NCBI GenBank assembly: GCA_963669975.1
Contig: CAVLJG010000007.1
Span: forward strand, 3,572,877-3,636,876
DNA: 64,000 nucleotides
Direction: 5' to 3'
From: Acanthoscelides obtectus
Lineage: Eukaryota; Arthropoda; Insecta; Coleoptera; Chrysomelidae
Shown: piece after piece, positions 1 to 9,307 of the stretch
Layout of the letters: each line of letters opens with the position of its first letter
Numbering within the stretch: the stretch's first letter is position 1
Program-made: the position numbers and the translations under genes
Notes under the pieces: generated by a model
The model's database searches: none
What the model was told of the DNA's origin: nothing
What the model saw: the letters and a program-made list of their open reading frames with translations, nothing else

Positions 1-853
1 CGCCGTAGAACAACAGACCGTGAAGATCGCCGCCTAAGATTATTGGCCTTAAGGGACCGTTTCTCCACTACCAGGTCCATTGCAAATGAATGGTTTGCAG
101 AACACGGAAGACCTATTGGCATGCGAAGTGTTTACCGACGAATGAGAAGTTTTGGCTTGTTTTCATACCGGCCACACTGGGTCCTCCCTTTAACTCGAGA
201 ACACCGACGTAATCGCCTTGAGTGGTGCAGACAACGGTCACTCTGGCATCAGGAATGGAACAGTATTGTCTTTAGTGACGAGTCTCGATTTTGTTTAGGC
301 ATACACGATGGTCGTGCCAGGGTTAGAAGGCGACGTAGTGAAAGGAGAAATCTACAGTTTTTTTGTTGAAAGACATGTTCATCACACTCTTGGAGTTATG
401 GTTTGGGGTGCTATAGCTTATGGTTCCAGGTCACCTTTAATCTTCATCAGAGGTAACATGAACGCGCAGCGTTATATCCACGAAGTTCTAGAACCCCATC
501 TTTTACCCTATCTTGACACCCTGGCAGATCCAACTTTCCAACAAGATAATGCCCGACCACATGTTGCAAGGGTCACAATAGACTTCTTTCAACATAATGA
601 TGTCACATTGTTACCATGGCCACCAAGATCTCCCGACTTATCCCCAATTGAGCACGTGTGGGATATGTTGGGTAGGAGATTGCTCAATTTGCAACGTCCT
701 CCTCAGACTCTAGAAGCACATCGAGATGAGTTGGTGGTTGCCTGGAATGAGATACCACAGGAGGACATTGACTTCATTGACCACCTGATCAGAAGCATGC
801 CTAGGCGCGTTGGAGAATGCGTAGCACATCCGGGTGCATCCACACATTATTAA
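1..853 (+). pseudogene. Tc1-like transposase, copy A, frameshifted
   Basis: The reading frame is open from base 1, equivalent to about residue 66 of the 346-aa protein at 49761. It covers the end of the helix-turn-helix region and the first catalytic Asp (FSDESRF, about 280). A T-run at about 357-365 has gained bases relative to sister copies, so this frame stops at 369 while the rest continues in another frame to 853. The second part holds the remaining DD34E residues: Asp in QQDNARPH and Glu in SPIEHVWD. A 9-base insertion adds three residues near 770. A single functional protein is not possible without frameshifting. Confidence 0.92.
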
Positions 854-990
854 AGGTCAAAGGGCTTTAAAGCAGTGCAATCATTTTGAAATTTTTATCA
901 TTTACTTATTATGCTTCATTAAGTACTTATACAAAATTTTATTAAAATACAACCATTTAAACTGGGTGTTCGGATTTATATGTCACTTAG
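1..990 (+). mobile_element. Tc1-like element, copy A (cut by window start)
   Basis: This is the 3' two-thirds of a Tc1-like DNA transposon. It starts inside the transposase gene because the window begins there. It ends with the family's right terminal inverted repeat at about 937-990, followed by a TA at 991-992, the usual Tc1 target duplication. The right end reads as the reverse complement of the left ends at 21907, 32053, 52621, 56454 and 63810. The family has roughly 54-bp terminal inverted repeats and a full length of about 1.4 kb, judged from the complete copy at 52621-54023. Confidence 0.93.
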
Positions 991-992
991 TA

Positions 993-1563
993 TATTATTG
1001 ACAGACGCATAATAGCTCATAATATATAGTATGTCTATAAAATAAAACGTCCAGTTTTGTAACACCCATTTCTTTTGTCTGGAACACCTGACAGCTGCAT
1101 CTAATTTCTTGAATGGAGTTCGTGAAAATGAGGTTAGATACAGCAAGTTATTGTCGCTACCTACCTACCTGCTAATGAGAACTAGACAAAAAGTGGAGAG
1201 AGCCGATCGCATCTTTGTTATCATGGTTATAATGTTTTTCTAACATTCAATGTTGTGAACATTGCACATCAAGATAATGAATGTTAATGAATAATGGGTA
1301 ATATATCCAGTCGATAGGCAAGGTGCTACTGAACCAAAACGCGGAGTAAAGATCCAATGATTTTCAAAAACCGCGTCGTTAAGTTCCGAATTTCCAAAAG
1401 TAATAGTTTTCTTGCAAAAATCAGAAGTGGAAGTTTTCAATCTACAAAATTGTTTAAAGTGGGTACTCTACTAATGTAATTCCAGTTATAAAACATTTAT
1501 TAAAAGTATGACGTTTCGAATACTTCAAGCGCCATCTTTAGATACAAGCGAGTTTCTAGAATA
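993..1563. other. Spacer between two Tc1 copies
   Basis: AT-rich sequence between two same-orientation Tc1-family ends. I see no coding domain, RNA gene or repeat here. Confidence 0.5.
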
Positions 1564-1565
1564 TA

Positions 1566-1776
1566 CTGAGTGACATATAAATCCGAACACCCAGTTAAAT
1601 GGTTTTATTTTAATAAAAGTTGGTGAATGTATTTATCTTACTGTAAATAACAAGTGAAAAATTTTTCAGCCTTATCAGTTGGACATTTCGGTTTTTATAC
1701 TGCTTTTTTTTAATTCACTAACGCTCTAAAAATGAATATTTCAGCCGCAGTAAAGAATCAACGTTGGCGGACTTAG
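1566..1776 (+). mobile_element. Tc1-like copy B, 211-bp internal-deletion derivative
   Basis: The left end matches the family, with one change in the first bases (CTGAGTGAC rather than CTAAGTGAC). About 205 bp of 5' sequence follow, reaching the region just before the transposase start. The sequence then jumps directly to ACTTAG, the last six bases of the element. TA flanks both sides (1564-1565 and 1777-1778). It carries no transposase sequence, and nearly all of the right inverted repeat is gone. Confidence 0.85.
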
Positions 1777-1778
1777 TA

Positions 1779-2373
1779 TAGATCAGACTGATCACGCTAA
1801 TGGATGTTAATATTAGACAAATGCTCAAACTGCAGTACGCGTGTTGCGTTTATGTGTTAATTTTAGTCAAAGTTTCGATTTTCTTATGTGTTTTCTAAGA
1901 GCATCATTTTATATCCTGAGTTCCTATTGCAGCATCTCATCCGGGGATCGGCTCTCTCCTCATCGAAAATATGAAAGATATAGTCAATAGGAGTGCGCAA
2001 ATCAAAATGAAACGACATCCAGCTAAACTATGATAGAGATATGTTGGTGCTAGTGCTCTAAGGTAATCGAAAGAAGCTCGGAAGTAAGTGTATTCGATCT
2101 AGAGCTCTTTTTGTGTACATCTATCGAGCCTACGGAGATACGTAGTATAGTAACAATAGACAAAGAAGAGAACAAAATAAAAACATAGTAGTCACCTGGT
2201 TACGGTGATCTTCGTCGTTTAAGTCTGACACGGTTTTGCCGCCATGGTGCTTCCTAAAAACGTCAAATTCATATATTAAGTGATTAAGGACCATTATCAT
2301 TAAAGGGTCTAACAATCAGTAACGGCTTTCTATTGCGTTATACATTTATAAACTATAAAGTTCAACTGCGTCA
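1779..2373. other. Unassigned intergenic stretch
   Basis: No recognisable gene. Short open frames here have no domain signature. Confidence 0.4.
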
Positions 2374-2374
2374 G

Positions 2375-2523
2375 AATTGATGACAGTAGCAGAAGTCATC
2401 GTGCGCCACTGCTGCGACGCTGTACCTTTTGATTACAGCGACGTTCACAAAGAAACGCCGTATTTTCGAAGACCTCCGCGTAATAGCAGTGGCGTACGAT
2501 GAGTTTCGCTACTGTCATCAATT
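2375..2523. repeat. Foldback (MITE-like) element
   Basis: A 149-bp segment whose first about 40 bases (AATTGATGACAGTAGC onward) are the imperfect reverse complement of its last about 40 bases (ending GCTACTGTCATCAATT). Inner arms include GCGCCACTGCT on one side and AGCAGTGGCGTAC on the other. No clear target duplication was found, so family assignment is open. Confidence 0.75.
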
Positions 2524-2680
2524 TTGGTATTATAATATAGTGTATCACAGATTCTGTTGGTATAATTTTTTGTGTACTTTTACTTGGTAGTAATAACCGA
2601 ATAAAATATAATACGAGGTCTGTAAATTAAGTGATGAGAAATATATTTAACTTTTTTATTCAAACAATTTCAATTCGACT

Positions 2681-2833
2681 GGAGACTCACAGCGCTGGAG
2701 GCGGTTCTTCCACTCCTCATAGGAGTACTGGAACTCCGATGCTGAAATGAATGATTTCAAATGTCCCAAAATGAGTTCCCTTGAGGTGATTTTTAAACAT
2801 CGCGAAGGGAAAAATGTCGCAAGGGCTCAAGTC
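2681..2833 (-). pseudogene. Mariner transposase, C-terminal fragment
   Basis: Read on the minus strand from 2833, the sequence resembles the conserved mariner stretch around the third catalytic Asp (DLSPCD, then KNHLKGTHFGTFE). It ends with the typical C-terminal EEWKNRLQRC signature after frame breaks. The upstream part is missing because a LINE is inserted at 2834. A related fragment lies at 54708-54805. Confidence 0.75.
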
Positions 2834-3720
2834 TCAATTTGTTTGTGGGATTAACAGCAACATTGATGATGTTCATCGCTACCTGCAATCCAATCGTCCC
2901 GCCGTGCTTTTCTTGGCGGAGACAAAATTCTCACAGTTTGCACCAATTAACCGTCTAGACTTTCTGAACTACGAGGTGCACTCCAATCTGAGAAAGAACG
3001 GGGGAGTTGTTGCTTTTGTCCGCAGCAGTCTTTCCTGCTCCAGAGTTGTTTGGAATCAGCCCGGAAGGATATTCTGTGGCTTCGCCTCATCTCCAAAACA
3101 TCACTCAAATTTATATGCTCCCGCGGACCATAACTGGGATGACCTCACCGTGCAGATTGACTTCCTGAATATCAATCACTCCGCTTGAGAGATAGTTCTT
3201 CTCGGAGATTTCAATGCCCATATAATGAGCTTTGGTTGGGCTCAAACAAGACCGATGCAGCAGGTCGTGCAGTCGAAGCGCTCGCTCTGACTCAAGGGCT
3301 GACCCAGCTGGTGACGAGCCCTACTTTTTCCCCGCGTCTCGTCACATGCCAGTAGCCTGCTGGATCTCTTTCTGACCACGCATCCTGTCCCTTACAGCAC
3401 TGCTGTCCTGTTCCCCCTGGGTAACTCAGATCACGGTGTCGTGGAGGTTAGGTTTCTGTCTGAACCCGCTGTGGCAGCAGAAACTCGTACAGGAGGCAAA
3501 AACTTGGCATTACGGACATGCCGACTGGGAGGGGCTCAGAGACTTCTCTAGCTTTCCTTGGAGAGATGTCTGTTTCACTGACGCGGATGCGTCGGCTGTC
3601 TGTTCTTCGATAACAGGAATTATCCTCGTCGGAATGGAGGAACACATCCCAGCAAGGTCCAACGGCTGGTTTAACAAATCGTGTGACACTGCTCGCCAGC
3701 AAAAGATCAAGCAGCCGCGG
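2834..3720 (+). pseudogene. LINE ORF2 endonuclease fragment
   Basis: Encodes an apurinic-type (APE) endonuclease of a LINE. An N-terminal block leads to VLFLAETKF at about 2920, then a stop at 3186-3188, the VLLGDFNAH block at about 3195, and the C-terminal SLLDLFLTTH and NSDHGVVEVRF motifs at about 3350-3460. The catalytic His of SDH is kept here, unlike the sister copy at 58966. Frameshifts and stops break the frame several times. After GWFNKSCDTARQQKIK the RT is absent. Confidence 0.85.
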
Positions 3721-3770
3721 TAATCCGGTATTTAGGCTTCTGCCCGCGCGGCTGCTTCTATAAAAAAAAA
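2834..3770 (+). mobile_element. LINE J copy 1, RT-deleted, inserted in mariner
   Basis: A non-LTR retrotransposon copy with the endonuclease region but no reverse transcriptase. The coding part ends at about 3711 and joins straight onto the 3' UTR hairpin and an A tail (3762-3770). The same 3' UTR occurs after the full RT gene at 61391, so the RT region was deleted internally. The flanks on both sides belong to one mariner. A short AAGTC at 2829-2833 and 3769-3773 may be the target-site duplication. Confidence 0.88.
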
Positions 3771-3900
3771 GTCAGGTGAGGAGCCACAGGAACGTTTTCA
3801 CTTGCAAACACTCGTTCGTTGTTCATGACTGACGAACGGTGGTACGAGTCCTGCGTTGCCAGTCTCACTACTTAATTTACAGACCTCGTACACTCACATT

Positions 3901-4560
3901 CGTTCGAAGAAGCTGATAGAGTGCCCCCAAAAAAAATTTTGATCATTACGTACTCGTTAATGATGTTTTGTGTTTACTATAATTCCAACAACCGTAAACC
4001 AGCTAAGTACATTCTAAGAACAGTAGGCTAGTAACACACTTTAACACACTTATGGAAATGGATAAGTAGTACACAGTAGAAACTTGTCAGGTGAGTGTAA
4101 GGATACGCAAGATAATAGACGCAATTTTAACGGTGTAATATCCAGAAAATTGGGCTTTCTTAATGTTGAACTTTACGTCAACGACCTGACCTACAAATAA
4201 ATTCCACTGGGTGATGTTTTTATCTTATGCTCGTTCTGTAAAGATACTTTTTGAGTATGATATGTTTATTTAAATCGCCGAATCTTGTCTGTTAAAAATG
4301 CAGCCACACCGTTGTTATTCACATACAAATTTGGACATTCGTGCCATCTATTACCAGAATCGAGAGTGAAAACAGCGAGGCATTTGTTGGAATTGTATCT
4401 CAGTTCGCATCGTCTGCCGGGACACTACTGTGGCCGCTAGATACCGCCGATTCTGGTGCTATAGTAGATACGGTCTATTCGCCATTAAAAAAAACTAGTA
4501 ATATAGTAATTGATTCTGGTTATAGATGGTACTTTATGCTAATACTCTAGATAGAGGATA
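3901..4560. other. Unassigned stretch
   Basis: No gene, RNA or repeat recognised. Short open frames lack family signatures. Confidence 0.4.
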
Positions 4561-4564
4561 GTAC

Positions 4565-5215
4565 GATGGTTGTTTCAAAAATAGGGTTCCCATAGCAACA
4601 TGTAATTTTTTATTTGAAAGAACGAATACATTATTGAAAACTTCCAAGCTCTTTTTCTACGCATCCACTTTTTTTTTATACTCCAACTACCACGAAGGCC
4701 CATTGAGTGCCGTGGGGCTATAGGGGATACAGGGGAGAGGGGGGACGCCACACGGACTCTGGCGAGGGAACACGTGTGCATGCAACATGCACACATTCTG
4801 GCTCCGCCTACGAGATCCGCCGGGTGGTACCTCCACGTTCGACAGTCAGAGACCGTCTACCACCTGCGGATAATCACAACATCCATAGCCAAGAGAAAAT
4901 TTCTCCTGGGACGGGACTCGAACCCGCACAGCGCACGGCGACTGATCAGGAGACCGAAGAGTCTACTACTGCGGCCACCGCTGCTGCCTGAACTTTTGAA
5001 CGTTGACCGCTTAGGTGCTCCTTCAATTTCCGAAACACATTGTGAGGGCTGTAAAGGGAATGCGCAATGACTTCACAGCCAAATAGCTCGATTAAGTCCT
5101 TCGTTTGTTGTGAGTCCTTATTTATGAGACAACCCTCGTACATAGGACTAGACCACGCCGCGATGTCGCTAAATAGCACTGCTAAAAATGGTTGGTCGTA
5201 TGTGATCGGACGAAC
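4565..5215 (-). pseudogene. Second mariner transposase relic, split by a SINE
   Basis: Minus-strand sequence at about 5130-4990 encodes a degenerate transposase C-terminal half (QQTKDLIELFGCEV, then SLYSP, then FRKLKEHLSGQR). This matches the mariner block before and after the third catalytic Asp, which is itself lost in a small deletion. The frame is cut at about 4990 by a tRNA-derived SINE. AT-rich sequence below 4668 may be the mariner 3' end. Terminal repeats were not identified. Confidence 0.6.
4671..4990 (-). mobile_element. tRNA-derived SINE
   Basis: On the minus strand a tRNA-like head carries an A-box-like GGCCGCAGTAGTAG at about 4962-4976 and a perfect RNA polymerase III B box, GGTTCGAGTCC (reverse complement at 4914-4924). 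A tRNA-unrelated body of about 230 bp follows, ending in an A-run at 4671-4680. The body has GC content unlike its surroundings. The insertion interrupts a mariner relic. I could not define a clean target duplication. Confidence 0.72.
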
Positions 5216-5734
5216 AACAGCTACATTACTAGTTTTTCCCGGACTATTTTTATTATCCCCACTTTGAGTACGAGAACTGGGGGTATTCCTTTTAAGATCG
5301 GTCTTTTACCTTGGATTTCTGTCGGATATACCCATCCCCAGGCCGGAATCTTCTGAGGGTGACCTGTAAACTTCTTCGTTATAACCAACACCAGCTGGAA
5401 GTGACTCTGAGCCGTACTCCTGCAAGTCCAACGGAGATAATGGTCGCCATTACTGTATTCGGTTCGATATGTTCAAAAGAAATGATAAAACGTCTGAACA
5501 GAAACTACATAAGCGCTAACAAACAAAACCTGCTAGGAGCCCCTTCCCACTTCAAGATTTGTACCAAAATTTGCCTTTATAAACTAAACATGACGAAACT
5601 TCTAAAACAATTTATTTTCTCAAAAACATTTTAGATACACTCTAGTCGTAAAAAATACATATTTGATATGACTTAGACCTATAACTAATAGAACATCTGA
5701 ACAATGTGCGAAGTTAAAAAAGCAACAATTGAAA
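5216..5734. other. Unassigned stretch
   Basis: A 107-codon open frame at 5311-5634 has no recognisable domain and I do not call it a gene. Nothing else supported. Confidence 0.35.
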
Positions 5735-6640
5735 GATTACCATTGGGTAACATCACCTTTATTTTTTATTACGGCTGAAATTCTTTGGGGCATAGTGTTA
5801 ACCAAGTTTTAGCAAAAATTTGGTGTAAAACAATCCCATATTTCTTGAAGCTTTTGTCTCAGTTCGGGGATTGTACGAGCAGGATGTTGTCGTAGAACCT
5901 TTTTCATGTCGTGCCACAAAGTTTCAATAGGTGACAGATCTGGACTGCTAGAAACCCATTTCAAAAGTGGTACATTATTTTTTTCCATCCATTTTATAGC
6001 TTTTTTTGAGGTATGGCATGCTGCACCATCTTACTGAAACACAAAATCTTGGCCGGATGTCAAACATTCTTCGATCACTGGCAATTGCGATTCTTCTAAA
6101 ATTCCCAAATATTTGTTTGTATCGACATTTCCATCAATAAAATGAGTCAACATGGAATGCTTCATTTTTTTTGCGAATGACTCTACTGTGACTGTCACCA
6201 ACACAAACTTCGAATCAAGCCTCATCGTCATCACTCCATTGTATTGGACACCTGTCTATGTTCTTTAGCCCATCTAAGCCGATTTTTATTTTGAAGTGGA
6301 GTTAATACTGGCTTTCTATGGCCTATAATATAAACAAGTTGTGCAACTTCAGGGTGTTTACTTCACTTTTTTTTATAAGAAAACTTACCTTGCAAGTGCT
6401 AAATCCCAGTTTGTGGGCCTCTCCCTCTCTATGAGTTATGGACCTCTCAACAGCGTCACCCCACCCCCACAGAGCACTTAATTGTAAATAATTGGAACGC
6501 CTGTTTTTCACGATTATTCTTCTTAATGCTGCTCTTCGGTCGGCATTTGTGATATTACTTTTTTTCACATATCGTGGCTTGATATTATCTGAACCAGTTA
6601 CGTTATATCTTCTAACTTCTAACAATATTTTTCACACTGT
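5735..6640 (-). pseudogene. Tc1-like transposase of a third family, degraded
   Basis: Minus-strand reading shows, in order: an N-terminal DNA-binding remnant at about 6625-6330 (TNADRRAALRRIIVKN, DAVERSITHREG, HKLGFSTCKVS); a middle block at about 6234-6031 ending TSGQDFVFQ; then, after a stop, DGAACHTSKKAIKWM, SSSPDLSPIETLWHDM and MPQRISAVI down to about 5760. These are the second Asp and the Glu of a DD34E Tc1 transposase. The protein is clearly different from the nine-copy family. Stops, frameshifts and a central gap around 6240-6330 make it non-functional. Confidence 0.82.
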
Positions 6641-6649
6641 ACCGCAATG

Positions 6650-7555
6650 AGTCTAACCAAGTTGCAAGCTTGCAATTCCAGATCCAGAGTTTGATTTCCC
6701 AGAATTAAAAAATTTAATTATCACTAACCGATTACGCATTACGCCATTACAGATGATAAAACATCAGAATCCAAATATCCAAAATATTTTGTTTTGATTC
6801 GCTTAAAATTTTGAAAGATCTTCAGTAGTAGCGTCAGAAATTTGACAGCCGGTTTCGTTGCGTCAACCAAACTGCCAAGTGGATTATAATCAGCAATCAT
6901 ATCCAACAATCATCATTCGCTACAGTGGATCAGTTAAGACCCTACTGAAGACAAAAAATAAATCGTCAGGCAACGTAGTCTATGATTTTACTCCACCATA
7001 CGTAGTGGAAGCGGGAGTGCTGCCATCTGTCGTCGTACAAGAAAAGCACGTAAAACGCAGCGCGGAGAGGTATCGACGATATTAGCGGAATCGTCGGACG
7101 ATATGCTCCGTTGACGCCGGATAGGACGATACGTCAGTCGACGTTGCCAGATCTTCCAAATTTTCAGAAAGCTTGCTATATTGGAACGACTCGATTACAA
7201 AGCGTTGCCATTATATCTCAGGAACAGGTAAAGTAGTTCGAAAAGTGAATGACATTGGAATACATCATCTTATCATGCAAATCAATCATCAGCCTTGGAA
7301 CTTGCAAATGTGTGGGGATTTCTATTATTTAAATTTGGATATGTATGTTTTATCTACGCTAGAAATATAAGTTGCCATAGATCTATAGATCATTCCATAG
7401 TTCTAGAAGTATCAACCTAGTATTAAGATAAGATTCTGATTTGTATTTAGCACTTTGAAGTTATTTTAAGAAAGATGCGTGCACGTCTCAGGAATATGAA
7501 AAAACTTGTAAATCATTACAATGTCACTTGACAACATCGCCGGCATCTATTCACA
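6650..7555. other. Unassigned stretch
   Basis: No supported gene. Short open frames at 6858-7085 and 7173-7370 lack recognisable domains. Confidence 0.35.
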
Positions 7556-7558
7556 TGT

Positions 7559-8845
7559 AGTTTGAAAAACAGTGAATAGAGGCGAGGCGCAAGGCAACTG
7601 ATATTGCACACGTCTAATTCAGTTGCAGGCCAGTTATATCCCTACAAATCCCTTACGTTGCATTAGAATTAGAACAACGCCACCATAAGAATTTGCTGAA
7701 CTTGTATAGATAACTTCAACGATACACATGTTATTTCATTATATAGTTCGAGTATTGTATCTTTACACTGTATCTTAAAAATCAAAATAAATTTTTTTTA
7801 AAAAGAAAAATCGAAAAGTCGAAATTTAAGCGGCCTTTAATATACGAGGGTGGATTGATATGTTCAAATTCCGTATTCAGGGTTGCCGAAATTTTTAGTT
7901 TAAAAAACAGTGGATAGAGGCAACTGATATTGCACACGTATGATTCACTCCCAGACCACTGATATACGAGGGTGGATTGATATGTTCAAGTTCCGTATTC
8001 AGGGTTGCCATGTTTGGGATTTTTTTAGTTTGAAATACAATGAATAGAGACAACTGATATTGCACATGTATGATTTAGCTCCCAGGCCTTTGATATACGA
8101 GGGTAGATTAATATGTTCAAGTTCCGTATTTAGGATTGCCATATCGGGGAATTTTCCGAGATTTTTAGTTTGAAAACAGTGGATAGAGGCAACTGATATT
8201 GCACACGTATGATTCAGCTCCCAGGCCACTGATATATAAGGGTGGATTGATATGTCCAAGTTCGGTATTCAGGGTTGCCATATTGAGATTTTTCCGAAAT
8301 GTTTAGTTTGAAAAACGGTGAATAGAGGCAGCTGATATTGCACACGTATGATTCTCTCCCAGACCACTGATATACGAGGTTGAATTGGTATGTTCAAGTT
8401 CCGTATGCAGGGTTACATATTGGGAATTTTTTTAGTTTGAAAAACAATGAATAGAGGCAACTGATATTGCACACGTATGATTTAGCTCCCAGTCCTTCGA
8501 TATACGAGGGTATATTAGTATGTTCAAGTTCCGTATTCAGGGTTGCCATATTTGGGATTTTTTTAGTTTGAAAAACAATGAATAGACGCTACTGATATTG
8601 CACACGTATGATTTACTCCCAGAGCACTTATGTACGAGGGTGGATTGGTATGTTCACGTTCCGTATTCAGGGTTGCCATATTCGGGATTTTTCCGAAGTT
8701 GTTAGTAAAAAAAAAGCAGTGAATAGAGGCAGCTGATATAGCACACGTATGATTCACTGTCAGGCCATTGATATACGAGGGTGAATTGGTATGTTCAAGT
8801 TCCGTATTAAAGCTTGCCATATCGGGGAATTTTTCGAAATTTTTG
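7559..8845 (+). repeat. Roughly 135-bp tandem satellite with an outlying copy
   Basis: Units begin near 7842, 7962, 8092, 8231, 8371, 8501, 8631 and 8771, giving steps of 120-140 bp. Shared blocks are TATACGAGGGTGGATTG, TTCCGTATTCAGGGTTGCCA, GTTTGAAAAACAGTGAATAG and GCAACTGATATTGCACACGT. A diverged partial unit lies apart at about 7559-7640. Differences between units are substitutions and small length changes in the T-rich segment. Short minus-strand open frames across the array are a by-product of the repeat. Confidence 0.92.
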
Positions 8846-8849
8846 AGGG

Positions 8850-9250
8850 ATATGGGTCGTACTCATTTTACCAGGGTTTCAGAAAATGAAATAGGCACCT
8901 GTTGTATGATTGTTAGTTCTACGACAACCTACCTGCTTTCGAAAGTCCCTGCTGCAACTAGAGCTACCTTAAAAATCCACAATATTTGCTAAAGAAGAAA
9001 AACGTAACGTGAACCAAACACATCAGAGTACCTAGTTTAAGTGCAAAAATTTAAGATACAATTTCAAAAATATCACTTGCATAATGATAGATTGAACTAT
9101 CAAGAACCTAAGCTAGAGATGTTTTTATTATCATGTTTTGATACTGTTTATGTTATTACTTGTTACGGTAGCAGGCACCGACATATTTCTATCATTTGAA
9201 GAATTAAATACGATACTAAGAAATTTGGAAAAAGTTGATTTTTTCCTTAC
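8850..9250. other. Unassigned stretch below the last recognised dysc exon
   Basis: Presumed further intron or 3' region of the minus-strand gene. I see no PDZ-like exon here. Confidence 0.35.
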
Positions 9251-9307
9251 CTCATGGTATCCTGCGTAGATTGCGTGGTTGTTCTCAGGTATCGGTACTC
9301 CTTTTCT
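9251..9307 (-). CDS. dysc: dysc exon 9, candidate 57-bp exon
   Basis: A good polypyrimidine tract and acceptor (TTGATTATTCTAG) and a strong donor (GTAAGG) bound 57 bases that read as 19 codons in the phase required by exon 8: RKGVPIPENNHAIYAGYHE. No domain is recognised. A longer exon from an acceptor at about 9470 in another frame is possible, because that frame is also open to the same donor; the phase match favours the short form. Confidence 0.5.

Larger units (their letters stand above)
2614..3898 (-). mobile_element. Mariner element remnant, split by a LINE
   Basis: Inverted ends of about 25 bp begin CGAGGTCTGTAAATTAAGT at 2614 and recur as the reverse complement ending at 3898. TA lies on both outer sides (2612-2613 and 3899-3900). 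Only the C-terminal part of the transposase gene (minus strand) and about 130 bp of the other end survive. Between them, from 2834 to 3770, sits a LINE fragment. The mariner therefore predates the LINE insertion and was also internally deleted. Confidence 0.85.

Noticed and set aside
5311..5634. 107-codon open frame
   Set aside because: No recognisable domain, neighbours are transposon relics, and no supporting signals.
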